Origin: Acidobacteriota bacterium
GTDB taxonomy: Bacteria; Acidobacteriota; Thermoanaerobaculia; Multivoradales; J023
NCBI GenBank assembly: GCA_029263395.1
Contig: JAJCXO010000067.1
Location: forward strand, 1 to 64,000
Direction of reading: 5' to 3'
Length of the DNA stretch: 64,000 nucleotides
Shown here in pieces: positions 1 through 8,052 of this stretch; position 1 is the stretch's first letter, and each line of letters opens with the position of its first letter. The notes below the pieces were generated by a model. It had not been told where the DNA came from and ran no database searches. It saw only the letters and a program-made list of their open reading frames with translations. The translations under genes were made by a program, and so were the position numbers.

Positions 1-1
1 A

Positions 2-592
2 GAGGCTTTGATGGACGGCATACCGTTGCAAGGGGTTTGGTATGCCCGTTCCGAAGAATACGAAGCTAGGCGCCAAGCACAACGTCGAGCAGCTCGACGA
101 GGGACCGAGGTCGAAGAACTCGACCGTAGTGCTTTTATGGAACTCTACACCGTCCAGCTAGCACCGCTCCCCTGTTGGAAAGACTTATCGCTCGCTACCC
201 GTCGACAGCATGTGACCGAAATGATCGTCGAGATCGAGGCCGAAGCAGCGACCCAGCGCGCCGAACTCGGTATCGAACCCCTTGGTATGGATGCTATCCG
301 CAACCAAGATCCGTTCACCCAGGCCGTCCACAGCAAGCGCAGTCCCAAACCACTTTGTCACGCTGCCAGCAAAACCATGCGCGACCGCATGAAGCTCGCC
401 TATAGCGCCTTCGTCGAGATGTTCCAAGAGGCTTCACTCAACGTAAAACTTGGCAGAGTCACTGAGGCGATCTTCCCCAAACATTGCTTTCCACCGAGCC
501 TGCCTTTTGTTCGCACCGGTGATGCGATCGATCCGCTCGCTGACGCGGGTGGGGCTGTACGCTGGGCAACTTGGTCGCCAGCGGCTAGCTGA
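2..592 (+). CDS. REP-associated tyrosine transposase (RAYT), C-terminal part
   Basis: The frame is open to the left edge of the window, so this is the tail of a longer gene; the TTG/ATG at 8-13 are probably internal codons. The visible part (GVWYARSEEYEARRQA, LPCWKDLS, IEPLGMDAI, KRSPKPLCHAASK, and FPPSLPFV near the end) matches what I know of the region that follows the HUH Y1 domain in RAYTs of Acidobacteria-like genomes. The catalytic HUH and Tyr motifs would lie upstream, outside the window. RAYTs act on short palindromic REP elements, and a REP-like 27-bp repeat is present at 44241-44321. Assignment is by recalled family pattern, so the call is moderate. Confidence 0.6.
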   Translation, partial: EALMDGIPLQGVWYARSEEYEARRQAQRRAARRGTEVEELDRSAFMELYTVQLAPLPCWKDLSLATRRQHVTEMIVEIEAEAATQRAELGIEPLGMDAIRNQDPFTQAVHSKRSPKPLCHAASKTMRDRMKLAYSAFVEMFQEASLNVKLGRVTEAIFPKHCFPPSLPFVRTGDAIDPLADAGGAVRWATWSPAAS

Positions 593-1290
593 ACCGAGTC
601 GCAAGTTGCACCAGCTTGGCTACGAGGCGTTGATTGAATTCTGATATCTGCGCCTGCTTGGAGAGGTGTACCTTCATGTAGTCGGGATTCCAGAGAATTC
701 AAGCTAAAGGCAACTTGGTAGCTACCGAATTGCTTTGTTGGCTCCGAAGTCGTGCTTCGTGCTCCGGGAACAGTGCTTCAGCGAGCCAAAACCTTGAGAT
801 AAGGCTTCGATTTTTGGTCAGTTTACGTCCTCTTCCGAAACCCCTGGCTCCTCATTCCGCTTCCCCTGGTCGAGGCCTGATCGATCCAGCTCTGATGGCT
901 CCAACCGGGCGGGAACACCGGTGGATCCACACCATCACGGACTGATCCCCACGTGCCAACACCTCGAATTCGGCTACCAAAGCTCCAAACCCCGGTGCGG
1001 CCGAGTTTGTTGGCCGACTTTTGCCTTAGTACCGCGGTGCAGACGCGTTTGTCGGTCGACAATTGCGTTAGCACGCGGTGTTAGCGCGTTTGCCGACCGA
1101 CAATTAGCTAAACACCTGGGTGTTTCCTCCAATGTCGGCCGACATTTGGGCCCGCACCGCGGTGCTCGGGCCATGATTGACGGACTTGGGCGAGCCAATC
1201 CGCTCGAAAAGGTCTCCTTGGGTGGTTGAGGCGAACGGCGGGGCTGTTCCAGCCCCCCTTAGAGAGGCTCGATCGGGTTAAGATTCGACC
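593..1290. other. Intergenic region holding a palindrome array
   Basis: About 700 bases without a convincing gene. Short reading frames exist on both strands but they run through the repeated palindromes and have no ribosome binding site. The first 390 bases show nothing recognisable. The stretch 988-1164 is a phased array described separately. From 1165 to the dehydratase start at 1291 I see no clear promoter and only a weak purine stretch before the ATG. Confidence 0.6.
988..1164. repeat. Array of alternating 10-bp palindromes with 21-bp phasing
   Basis: Two dyad types alternate. Type 1 approximates GTCGGCCGAC, at 1009-1018, 1051-1060, 1092-1101 and 1134-1143. Type 2 approximates CACCGCGGTG, at 1030-1039, 1071-1080, 1113-1122 and 1155-1164, with a degenerate copy at 988-997. 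Successive centres are 20-21 bp apart, about two helical turns. The last pair is perfect: TGTCGGCCGACA at 1133-1144 and GCACCGCGGTGC at 1154-1165. Spacing was counted by eye from the sequence. The function is unknown; a multi-site operator, an iteron-like array or a REP-derived tandem repeat are all possible. Confidence 0.75.
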
Positions 1291-2280
1291 ATGACCACCG
1301 AACATACCGACGCTGTTCCAACCATCGACGACATCCGAGCCGCCCGCGCGCAACTCGGCGACCGTATCCGCCATACCCCTGTGTGGGCATGGCGTGGCCG
1401 GGACATCGCTGAAGCGGTGGGTGACGGCACCGAGGTGTTCCTCAAGCTCGAACTGTTCCAATACGCCGGTACCTTCAAACCCCGTGGCGCGCTGCTGAAC
1501 ATGCTCGCCTTGACTCCCGACGAGTTGACCCGGGGTGTCACCGCCGTCAGTGCCGGTAACCACGCCATTGCCGTCGGCTACGCCGCCCAGGCGCTCGGCA
1601 CCAGCGCCAAGGTGGTCATGTTGGCTTCCGCCAACCCGGCCCGCGTCCAGGCCTGCGCCGACTACGGCGCCGAAGTGGTCCCGATGCCCGATGTCCATCA
1701 AGCCTTCGACGAGGTCCACCGCATCGAACGGGACGAAGGTCGCGCCTTCATCCATCCTTTCGAAGGCCCTCGCACCGCTCTCGGTACCGCCACCGTCGGT
1801 CTAGAGCTCACCGATCAAGTCGAAAACCTGGACGCTGTCATCGTGCCGATCGGCGGAGGCGGGCTCTGTGCTGGCGTCGCCATGGCGGTCAAGCTTGCCC
1901 AGCCTAGCTGCCAAGTCATCGGTGTCGAGCCCGAAGGCGCCGACTCCATGCACCGCAGCTTCGCCGCTGGCGAGCCACAGTCGATCGACAAAGTCCGCAC
2001 CATCGCCGACAGCCTCGGGGCCCCTTACGCCGCCCCCTACAGCTTCAGCCTCTGCCACCGTTTCGTCGACGACCTCGTCAAAATCACCGACGACCAAATG
2101 CGCCAGGCCATGCACCTGCTTTTCAGCAGCATGAAGCTCGCCGTCGAGCCCGCTGGCGCCGCTGCCACCGCTGCCCTCTGTGGGCCCCTGAAGCAACGTC
2201 TCGCCGGCAAACGGGTCGGCGTCATCGTCTGCGGCTCCAACATCGACACTGGAACGTACGGGTCGCTGATGGCGGGTTGA
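1291..2280 (+). CDS. PLP-dependent threonine/serine dehydratase
   Basis: A 329-residue fold-type II PLP enzyme. The Schiff-base lysine is K63 in TFKPRGA, an SAGN substrate-binding loop lies at 87-90, the glycine-rich phosphate loop GGGGL is at 188-192, and CGSN near the C-terminus supplies the Ser that contacts the pyridine nitrogen. There is no C-terminal ACT domain, so it resembles the catabolic (TdcB-like) or serine-racemase-like branch rather than allosteric IlvA. The expected reaction is deamination of L-threonine or L-serine to the 2-oxo acid plus ammonia in the cytosol. It stands alone: the gene to the right is on the other strand. The palindrome array at 988-1164 lies about 130 bp upstream and could bear on its control, but nothing else shows this. 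Confidence 0.88.
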   Translation: MTTEHTDAVPTIDDIRAARAQLGDRIRHTPVWAWRGRDIAEAVGDGTEVFLKLELFQYAGTFKPRGALLNMLALTPDELTRGVTAVSAGNHAIAVGYAAQALGTSAKVVMLASANPARVQACADYGAEVVPMPDVHQAFDEVHRIERDEGRAFIHPFEGPRTALGTATVGLELTDQVENLDAVIVPIGGGGLCAGVAMAVKLAQPSCQVIGVEPEGADSMHRSFAAGEPQSIDKVRTIADSLGAPYAAPYSFSLCHRFVDDLVKITDDQMRQAMHLLFSSMKLAVEPAGAAATAALCGPLKQRLAGKRVGVIVCGSNIDTGTYGSLMAG

Positions 2281-2329
2281 GTCTCGCCTCACCACGGCCG
2301 AGACTAGCCCTAGCCGTCAACCCGTTCAA

Positions 2330-2938
2330 TTAGGCTGACCCTTTTCGAGTCTCCTCCAGCATGTTGCAGAACAACGCCCCTTGTTCGATCGCGTCATCCA
2401 ACGCGATATGACTATGGGGTAGATCGTCGAACCAATGACGCGGCATGTTGCGTTTGGTGGTCTGGCGGAAGCGTGATCCCAACACCGCCATCGCGAAGGT
2501 TTTGATGTCGAGGGCCGAGTACGAGAAGGCGCTACGGCCGACAAATCGCATCAGGTACCAGTAAACGAAGGTGAAGTCGAAGCCTGCCGGATAGGCGACA
2601 AACACTGGCTTACCCGGCAGGTGACGTACCCAAGCGTCGTATTCGGGCATGACCTCTTCCGGCGGCCGGATATTCGACCGGCAAGCCGCCCAGGCCTCGG
2701 GCTGAGATCGCCACCACCGCATCGTCCGTGGGTCACCCTCGGCGCCCGGCAACAACTCGAGGTTGGCGGAGTAGGTATCGACCAGGGTCTTGTCGGCGAA
2801 ATAGGCAGCGGAGCCGAAGCTCAGCATGGAGTGCGGGCCGGGGATTTGCCCGTCCGCCTCGATATCGGTCGAGACGTAGATCTCAGGTTTGTTGGCGCTC
2901 ACCGGCTCGTCCAGATTGAACCGAATACGATTAGGCAC
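2330..2938 (-). CDS. DEDDh-type 3'-5' exonuclease
   Basis: A 202-residue protein with all DEDDh exonuclease motifs: D25 and E27 in TDIEADG (ExoI), D121 in [11 protein letters not shown] (ExoII) and HIALDD (H177 to D182) as ExoIII. These residues bind two metal ions in DnaQ, RNase T and oligoribonuclease relatives. The length fits a stand-alone exonuclease domain. The start is GTG at 2938, overlapping the stop of the upstream DUF433 gene by 8 bases (GTGCCTAA), which implies translational coupling. Substrate (RNA or DNA) cannot be told from sequence. The pairing with a DUF433 protein is unusual, because DUF433 genes normally accompany a small PIN-like DUF5615 gene. Confidence 0.82.
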   Translation of the reverse strand: MPNRIRFNLDEPVSANKPEIYVSTDIEADGQIPGPHSMLSFGSAAYFADKTLVDTYSANLELLPGAEGDPRTMRWWRSQPEAWAACRSNIRPPEEVMPEYDAWVRHLPGKPVFVAYPAGFDFTFVYWYLMRFVGRSAFSYSALDIKTFAMAVLGSRFRQTTKRNMPRHWFDDLPHSHIALDDAIEQGALFCNMLEETRKGSA

Positions 2939-3257
2939 GATTCAAAGCGGCTAGCTTCGCTTGCAAGAGAGACGGGTTGTCGCGCTTGAAGGCTTCGACA
3001 AACGCCTTGTCCGCTTCGGCCGCCTGATCAATCTCGGACCGATGATCGTGATAGTACGCCATGGCTGCATAAACCGATGCCAGGGACAGATCATAGGTAC
3101 CTGCGATCTCTTCTAGGGAGTGCCCTAATCGCCCGTACATGAGCGCCACATCCGCAACCGTGATGCGCGTGCCGGCGATCCGCGGCTTGCCGCCGCGCAC
3201 TTCGGGGGTCATCTCAATGTGGTAATCAGTAGGCTGTTGAGCAACTGCTATCGACAT
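2931..3257 (-). CDS. DUF433 (VapB45-like antitoxin) protein
   Basis: A 108-residue protein with the DUF433 core [18 protein letters not shown] followed by a helix-turn-helix-like segment ([26 protein letters not shown]). DUF433 proteins are small DNA-binding or antitoxin-like proteins usually encoded with a PIN-like DUF5615 toxin. Here the downstream, translationally coupled gene is instead a DEDDh exonuclease. The start ATG at 3257 follows GGAGAA with usual spacing. The C-terminal ~35 residues extend past the DUF433 core and are charged, perhaps the partner-binding part; that last point is inference. Confidence 0.82.
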   Translation of the reverse strand: MSIAVAQQPTDYHIEMTPEVRGGKPRIAGTRITVADVALMYGRLGHSLEEIAGTYDLSLASVYAAMAYYHDHRSEIDQAAEADKAFVEAFKRDNPSLLQAKLAALNRA

Positions 3258-3327
3258 GGATTCTCCGAGGTGCTCTCGACCATCAATACACCGTCAATCC
3301 AGGCCCCAACAGCGTACCACAGCGCTT

Positions 3328-6300
3328 CTACCGACCCCGAGCCAACAGTCGATAGATCACCGGAATGACCAGCAGCGTCAATGCCGTTGAGCTGATCAGA
3401 CCACCAACCACCGCCAAGGCCATCGGGGCGCGCAGCTCACTGCCTTCGCCGAGACCACTCGCCATCGGCAACAGGCCGAGGACGGTGGTGGCGGTGGTCA
3501 TGAGGATGGGTCGTAGACGGGTCTGGCCGGCACGACGCAGGGCGTCGAGCTTGGATTGGCCCTCGCGCCGTAAACGGTTGGTGGTGTCGACCAGGATGAT
3601 GGCGTTGTTGACGACAATACCGGCGAGCAGCACAACACCGATCAACACCACAATCGACACCCGGACGTCAAACAGGGTGAGGGTGACAAGCACGCCAATC
3701 AGCGACAGCGGGACGCTGAATAGGATGACCAGGGGATGGATCAAGGATTCGAATTGGGACGCCATGACGATGTAGACCAAAAAAATGGCGAGGAACAAGG
3801 CGAGGCGCATCGATTCGAAGGAAGTCTCCATCTCTTGCTGCTGGCCGCCCATGCGCCAGTCGAAACCGGCAGGCAAGCCCATATCGTCGATCAAGCCGGT
3901 AATCGCCGCCGACGCGGACGCAAGGTCGCTGCCGGCGAGATTGGCAGTGAGGACGGCGACCCGTTCACCGTCGGCACGGCGGATCTCGGCCGGGCCTTCG
4001 TCTTCGATCACGTCGGCTACCGCCGACAACGGTAAGGCGATTTTGCCGTCTTGGTAAACCACCAGGTTGGCGAGATCGGCGGCACTCGATCGAAACCGCT
4101 CCTCGGAACGCACTCGAATATCGATCGTGCGATCCTCCCGCTGGACCTCGGTGGCCACGGTCCCCAACACCTTGGACTGTACAACCGAAGCGACCTGCTG
4201 CACGCTCAACCCCAGGCTGGCCAGCCGGTCACGATCAAAGCGGACTTGCAACTCCGGGGTACCACCCTCGGCGGAGGACTCGACGTCGGTGATCCCCGGC
4301 AGCTGGCGCATCCCCGCCGCTAGTTGATCCGACAGCCGACGCAACAGCTTGAGGTTGTAGCCTCGGATCTCGACTTCGATCGGTGTCTTGAAACTGAAAT
4401 AGCTGGGTCGACCAAATTGTACGTCGAGGCGCTCGGTAGCAGCACTTTCGGCTTCGAGGGTGGACCGCAGCTCGGCCATCAGCTGCTCTTCTCGCTCGCG
4501 AGAAAAGGGTGGTGCAACGGTAAGCGTGATTTGCCCGAGGTTCTCGCGGCTGTCTCCTGAAACCCCGCCCTGTTGGCTCGAGCTGCCGACCAACGCATAC
4601 ACCGTTTCGACACCCTCGAGACCGCGGGCCAGGCTTTCGACCCGGGCAAGGCGACGTTGCGTGACGTCGAGGTGAGTGCCCGGCGGCAGCTCGACATCGA
4701 GGAAAAACTCCCCTTGGATGAGCTCCGGCACCAACTCGCTGCCGAGCCGTGGGTAAAGGGTGAGGCTGGCGGCAAAAAGCATCAGAGCGATGCCGACCGT
4801 GACCAACGGCCAACGTAACGCGCCGTCGAGCAGCCGAGCGTAGCCCACAGCAAGCCGTTCGAATGCGGCCTGAAACAGCCGTGCCGGCACCGCCAACAAC
4901 CACACCACCGGTCGCGTGACAACCCAGGCCAGGGCTCTCAGGCCGCGACCGATCCACACAAACAGCTGGAAGACGGCGGCAGACAGTCGACCTTTGATCG
5001 TACCGTCCCTAGTCTCAGGCTCTGCATTCGACGGTTCGACGTCCACCTTGAATCGCTGCGAGGCGAGCATCGGGATGACGGTCAAGGCCACCACCAGCGA
5101 AATGATCAGTGAGTAGGTTACGGTCAGGGCCTGATCGGAGAAGAACTGCGCCGCAACTCCCTCGACAAAGACGATCGGTAGGAAAACGCAGACACTGGTC
5201 AGAGTTGACGAAACGATCGCCGTCGCCACCTGGCCCGCGCCGACCCGCGCCGCCTCCACATCATCCAGTCCATCGTCACGGCGACGCTGAATCGACTCCA
5301 ACACCACAATGGCGTTATCCACCAACAGCCCGATGCCGAGGGTGAGGCCACCGAGAGACATGATGTTGAGGGAGATACCGGACAGGTACATCAGGAAGAA
5401 CGTCGCCACCACCGAAATCGGAATGGCGATGGCGATGATCATGGTGGTCTTCCAACTGCGTAAGAAGAGGAACAACACCAGCACCGCCAGCAAACCACCG
5501 ATCATGGCGGTTTCGAGCACCTCTTCCACCGAGCGGCGGATGTAGCGCGCTTGGTCGGTGATCACGATCACTTCGAGCTCAGGATCAATCTGCTCGAGTC
5601 GTTCCCTGACCGCTTCGATGCCCTCGCGCACCGCATCTGAGACCTTGACGGTGTTGCTGCCGCCGGCCTTGTAGATCGCCACTTCGACACTCTCGCGGCC
5701 ATCGATGCGGGTGATGATCTCGCGCTCCTGGAAGCCGCGCCGCACCTCGGCAACATCTTCCAACCGAACGATGGCCCCACGACCGGCATCGATCACCACT
5801 TGGCGTAACTGTTCGGGACGCTGTAGCTCGCCGACGGTACGCACCAGATACTCGGTCTGGCCATCGCGCAAACGACCGCCGGTGACGTTGACGTTTTCCT
5901 GGCCAAGCCGGGCGACAAGAGCATCGATGCCGAGACCGAGGTTGGCCAACTGACGTTCGTCCACCAGCACCTGGAACTCTTCTTCGAGGCCTCCCACAAC
6001 CTGTGCCGCGGCAACCCCTTCGATGCGTTCCAGCGGCCGTTGGATGCGTTCTTCGGCCACCCGTCGCAGTCGCACCAGGTCATCCCCACCGACCACCCCG
6101 ATACGAAGAATCGGGTCGAGGGACGGATCGTAGCGCAACAGGATCGGCGGCTCGCTTTCGAGCGGCAGACGCAGCAGATCAAGACGCTCACGCACGTCGA
6201 GAGCGGCGAAGTCCATCGCCGTCGACCAGGCAAACTCCAGGGTGACTTCACTCACTCCGGGTCGTGAGCTCGACGACACCCGCACCAGATTCGACACCAC

Positions 6301-6516
6301 CCCCACCGCGTTCTCGACCGGTCGCGTGACCAGGCTCTCGACCTCGATCGGTGCCGCCCCTTCATAGGTGGTGCGGATGGTCAACGACGGGTAGGTGATA
6401 TCCGGCAGCAGATCGGTCGCCAGCTCACCAAACGCCACCACTCCGAACACCACCGCCGCTAGCGCGGAGATGAACACCGTCACTGGCCGCCGAATCGACC
6501 CGTCGACCCACTTCAT
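3328..6516 (-). CDS. RND efflux transporter permease (first of two)
   Basis: A 1062-residue inner-membrane RND pump of the AcrB/MdtB type, close to the usual 1030-1060. It begins with the typical N-terminal helix after SIRRPVTVF, has two large periplasmic loops, and carries LLVDNAIVV in TM4 with the Asp of the proton relay. A hydrophilic insert with Arg/Glu sits after TM6. It works with a periplasmic adaptor and an outer-membrane TolC-like channel to export substrates using the proton gradient. The gene is last in an operon running from 11198 downward and starts 3 bp after the adaptor stop. No TolC gene lies beside it. Substrate is unknown. Confidence 0.93.
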   Translation of the reverse strand: MKWVDGSIRRPVTVFISALAAVVFGVVAFGELATDLLPDITYPSLTIRTTYEGAAPIEVESLVTRPVENAVGVVSNLVRVSSSSRPGVSEVTLEFAWSTAMDFAALDVRERLDLLRLPLESEPPILLRYDPSLDPILRIGVVGGDDLVRLRRVAEERIQRPLERIEGVAAAQVVGGLEEEFQVLVDERQLANLGLGIDALVARLGQENVNVTGGRLRDGQTEYLVRTVGELQRPEQLRQVVIDAGRGAIVRLEDVAEVRRGFQEREIITRIDGRESVEVAIYKAGGSNTVKVSDAVREGIEAVRERLEQIDPELEVIVITDQARYIRRSVEEVLETAMIGGLLAVLVLFLFLRSWKTTMIIAIAIPISVVATFFLMYLSGISLNIMSLGGLTLGIGLLVDNAIVVLESIQRRRDDGLDDVEAARVGAGQVATAIVSSTLTSVCVFLPIVFVEGVAAQFFSDQALTVTYSLIISLVVALTVIPMLASQRFKVDVEPSNAEPETRDGTIKGRLSAAVFQLFVWIGRGLRALAWVVTRPVVWLLAVPARLFQAAFERLAVGYARLLDGALRWPLVTVGIALMLFAASLTLYPRLGSELVPELIQGEFFLDVELPPGTHLDVTQRRLARVESLARGLEGVETVYALVGSSSQQGGVSGDSRENLGQITLTVAPPFSREREEQLMAELRSTLEAESAATERLDVQFGRPSYFSFKTPIEVEIRGYNLKLLRRLSDQLAAGMRQLPGITDVESSAEGGTPELQVRFDRDRLASLGLSVQQVASVVQSKVLGTVATEVQREDRTIDIRVRSEERFRSSAADLANLVVYQDGKIALPLSAVADVIEDEGPAEIRRADGERVAVLTANLAGSDLASASAAITGLIDDMGLPAGFDWRMGGQQQEMETSFESMRLALFLAIFLVYIVMASQFESLIHPLVILFSVPLSLIGVLVTLTLFDVRVSIVVLIGVVLLAGIVVNNAIILVDTTNRLRREGQSKLDALRRAGQTRLRPILMTTATTVLGLLPMASGLGEGSELRAPMALAVVGGLISSTALTLLVIPVIYRLLARGR

Positions 6517-6519
6517 GGT

Positions 6520-8052
6520 CTATCCCCCGCCTCGACGGGCCTTGATCTGTTGCAGCCGCTGGTCGATCTCGTCGTCGCTCAGGCCGCGTTGACGCATCCT
6601 CTCTTTGATCTGCCCAACCTGCTTCGGGTCGTCAAAATCAATATCTCGGAAGCCGCCACCGCGACCAGCGCCCGGGCCACCGCGTCCAGGACCACCACCT
6701 TCCCGTCCACCTTCGCCACGTGGGCCTTCTGCCTGTGGAGTAGCTGAACGTTCACCGCCGATGTCAACGGTGCGCAGAATCTCGATCGGTGTCCCTTCGC
6801 TGAGTCCGTCCTGGCCGACAACCACAACCTGCTCACCCTCCGCCAGGCCGCTGCGGACTTCCAACAGGTTGTCGTTCTGAAAACCGAGTTCGAGGCTCCG
6901 CCGCACTGCTACCGATTCTTCGGCGACAAACACGGTGTCGCCGAGGCTATCGAGAGCAAGCGCTGATTTGGGAATGACCAAGGCATTGGGCTTGCGCGCC
7001 ATCTCCAAATAGACACTGGAGAACATACCGGGCTGTAGCTTGCCTCGCCCACGCACCTCGAGGGTCACCCGAATCGTACCGGTGGCGGCATCAACCACCG
7101 GACTGAGCCGCAGGACCTTGGCATCAAACGACTCGTCTCCCCAGGCTTCGACTTCGAGCCGCGCCAGTTGCCCGACCCGCAGGCGGGAGAGCTCACGTTC
7201 CGGCACCTGAATTAGGCACAGCAGGGGATCGAAGTCGGAGATCCGGAAGAGCTGGGCACCGTTCGCCAGATGCTGCGCAAATTTGACGTAACGTTCCACA
7301 ATCAGGCCGTTGAACGGCGCGGTGATGACGGTGTATTGCATCTGCACCTTTAGGCGCTCGAATTCACCCTGGGCCGACTGATAGTTGGCGAGGGCCTGAT
7401 CGAGTACTTCCTGGCTCACCAGTTGGCTGTTGCTCAGCTGTTTGGCACGCTCGTAGGCCAGCTCGGTCTCTTCCAGTCGCACTTTGGAGACTTCGAGCTG
7501 AGCGCGAATTTCGCGGTCGTCGATACGGGCCAATACCTGGCCAGTACGGACTTGCATCCCCTCTTCTGCCGACAGCTCGACGATCGGTCCAGCGGCACGC
7601 GCTACCAAGTCCACTTCGTTCTCTGCTTCGAGGGTGCCATGGGTCTCGAGATAGGAGGCAATCGGCTGCCGCACCACCGTCGCGACCTCTACCGGAACGC
7701 CACGGTCGTCCTCAGCCTGGCCGAAACCCGGAGGGCCACCGGGACGGCCCGGAGAACCACTGGGACGACCCGAAGAGCCCCCGGGGGGGCCACCTGGTCT
7801 ACCAGCGCGCGCCGCGCCACCACGGTCTGCGCCACTAGCGCCTGCGCCACCACGGGCTGCGCCACTAGCGCCTGCGCTACCCCGGTCCGCGCCACCACGG
7901 CCAGAGTCTTCAGCGCCGCCACGGCTCGCACCGGGCGGCCCTCCCTGGCCCGACGATGGGGCCGCGGCCTCGTCATCGCCGCCACAAGCGCTCAGCAGAA
8001 GAAGGGTTGCCGCCAGCATCCCTAAAAACATTGGCCATCGCTCAGCTGTCAT
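6520..8052 (-). CDS. RND periplasmic adaptor (membrane fusion) lipoprotein
   Basis: A HlyD/AcrA-type adaptor. The start is ATG at 8052, giving an ATGA overlap with the stop of the upstream RND gene; a longer in-frame reading exists but would overlap that gene by about 170 bp. A lipobox (LLLLSAC, Cys23) predicts a lipid-anchored protein. Residues ~28-105 are low-complexity Gly/Ala/Arg/Ser/Pro linker made partly of 30-bp DNA repeats. The lipoyl half motifs, a hairpin with alternating Glu/Gln/Leu, and the beta-barrel and membrane-proximal domains follow. The last ~60 residues include a second Gly/Arg-rich stretch before an acidic-basic tail. The placement between two pump genes suggests it serves both. 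Confidence 0.9.
   Translation of the reverse strand: MTAERWPMFLGMLAATLLLLSACGGDDEAAAPSSGQGGPPGASRGGAEDSGRGGADRGSAGASGAARGGAGASGADRGGAARAGRPGGPPGGSSGRPSGSPGRPGGPPGFGQAEDDRGVPVEVATVVRQPIASYLETHGTLEAENEVDLVARAAGPIVELSAEEGMQVRTGQVLARIDDREIRAQLEVSKVRLEETELAYERAKQLSNSQLVSQEVLDQALANYQSAQGEFERLKVQMQYTVITAPFNGLIVERYVKFAQHLANGAQLFRISDFDPLLCLIQVPERELSRLRVGQLARLEVEAWGDESFDAKVLRLSPVVDAATGTIRVTLEVRGRGKLQPGMFSSVYLEMARKPNALVIPKSALALDSLGDTVFVAEESVAVRRSLELGFQNDNLLEVRSGLAEGEQVVVVGQDGLSEGTPIEILRTVDIGGERSATPQAEGPRGEGGREGGGPGRGGPGAGRGGGFRDIDFDDPKQVGQIKERMRQRGLSDDEIDQRLQQIKARRGGG
7827..7886. repeat. 30-bp tandem repeat inside the adaptor linker
   Basis: Two copies of a 30-bp unit (7827-7856 and 7857-7886, beginning CTGCGCCACTAGCGCCTGCG) lie head to tail and encode Gly/Ala/Ser/Arg linker of the adaptor. 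Partial copies flank them. In-frame expansion probably created the long linker. Confidence 0.75.

Noticed and set aside
988-1164. Possible CRISPR array
   Set aside because: The period is regular, but there is no alternation of a constant repeat with unique spacers; the whole unit drifts, and the elements are palindromic pairs.
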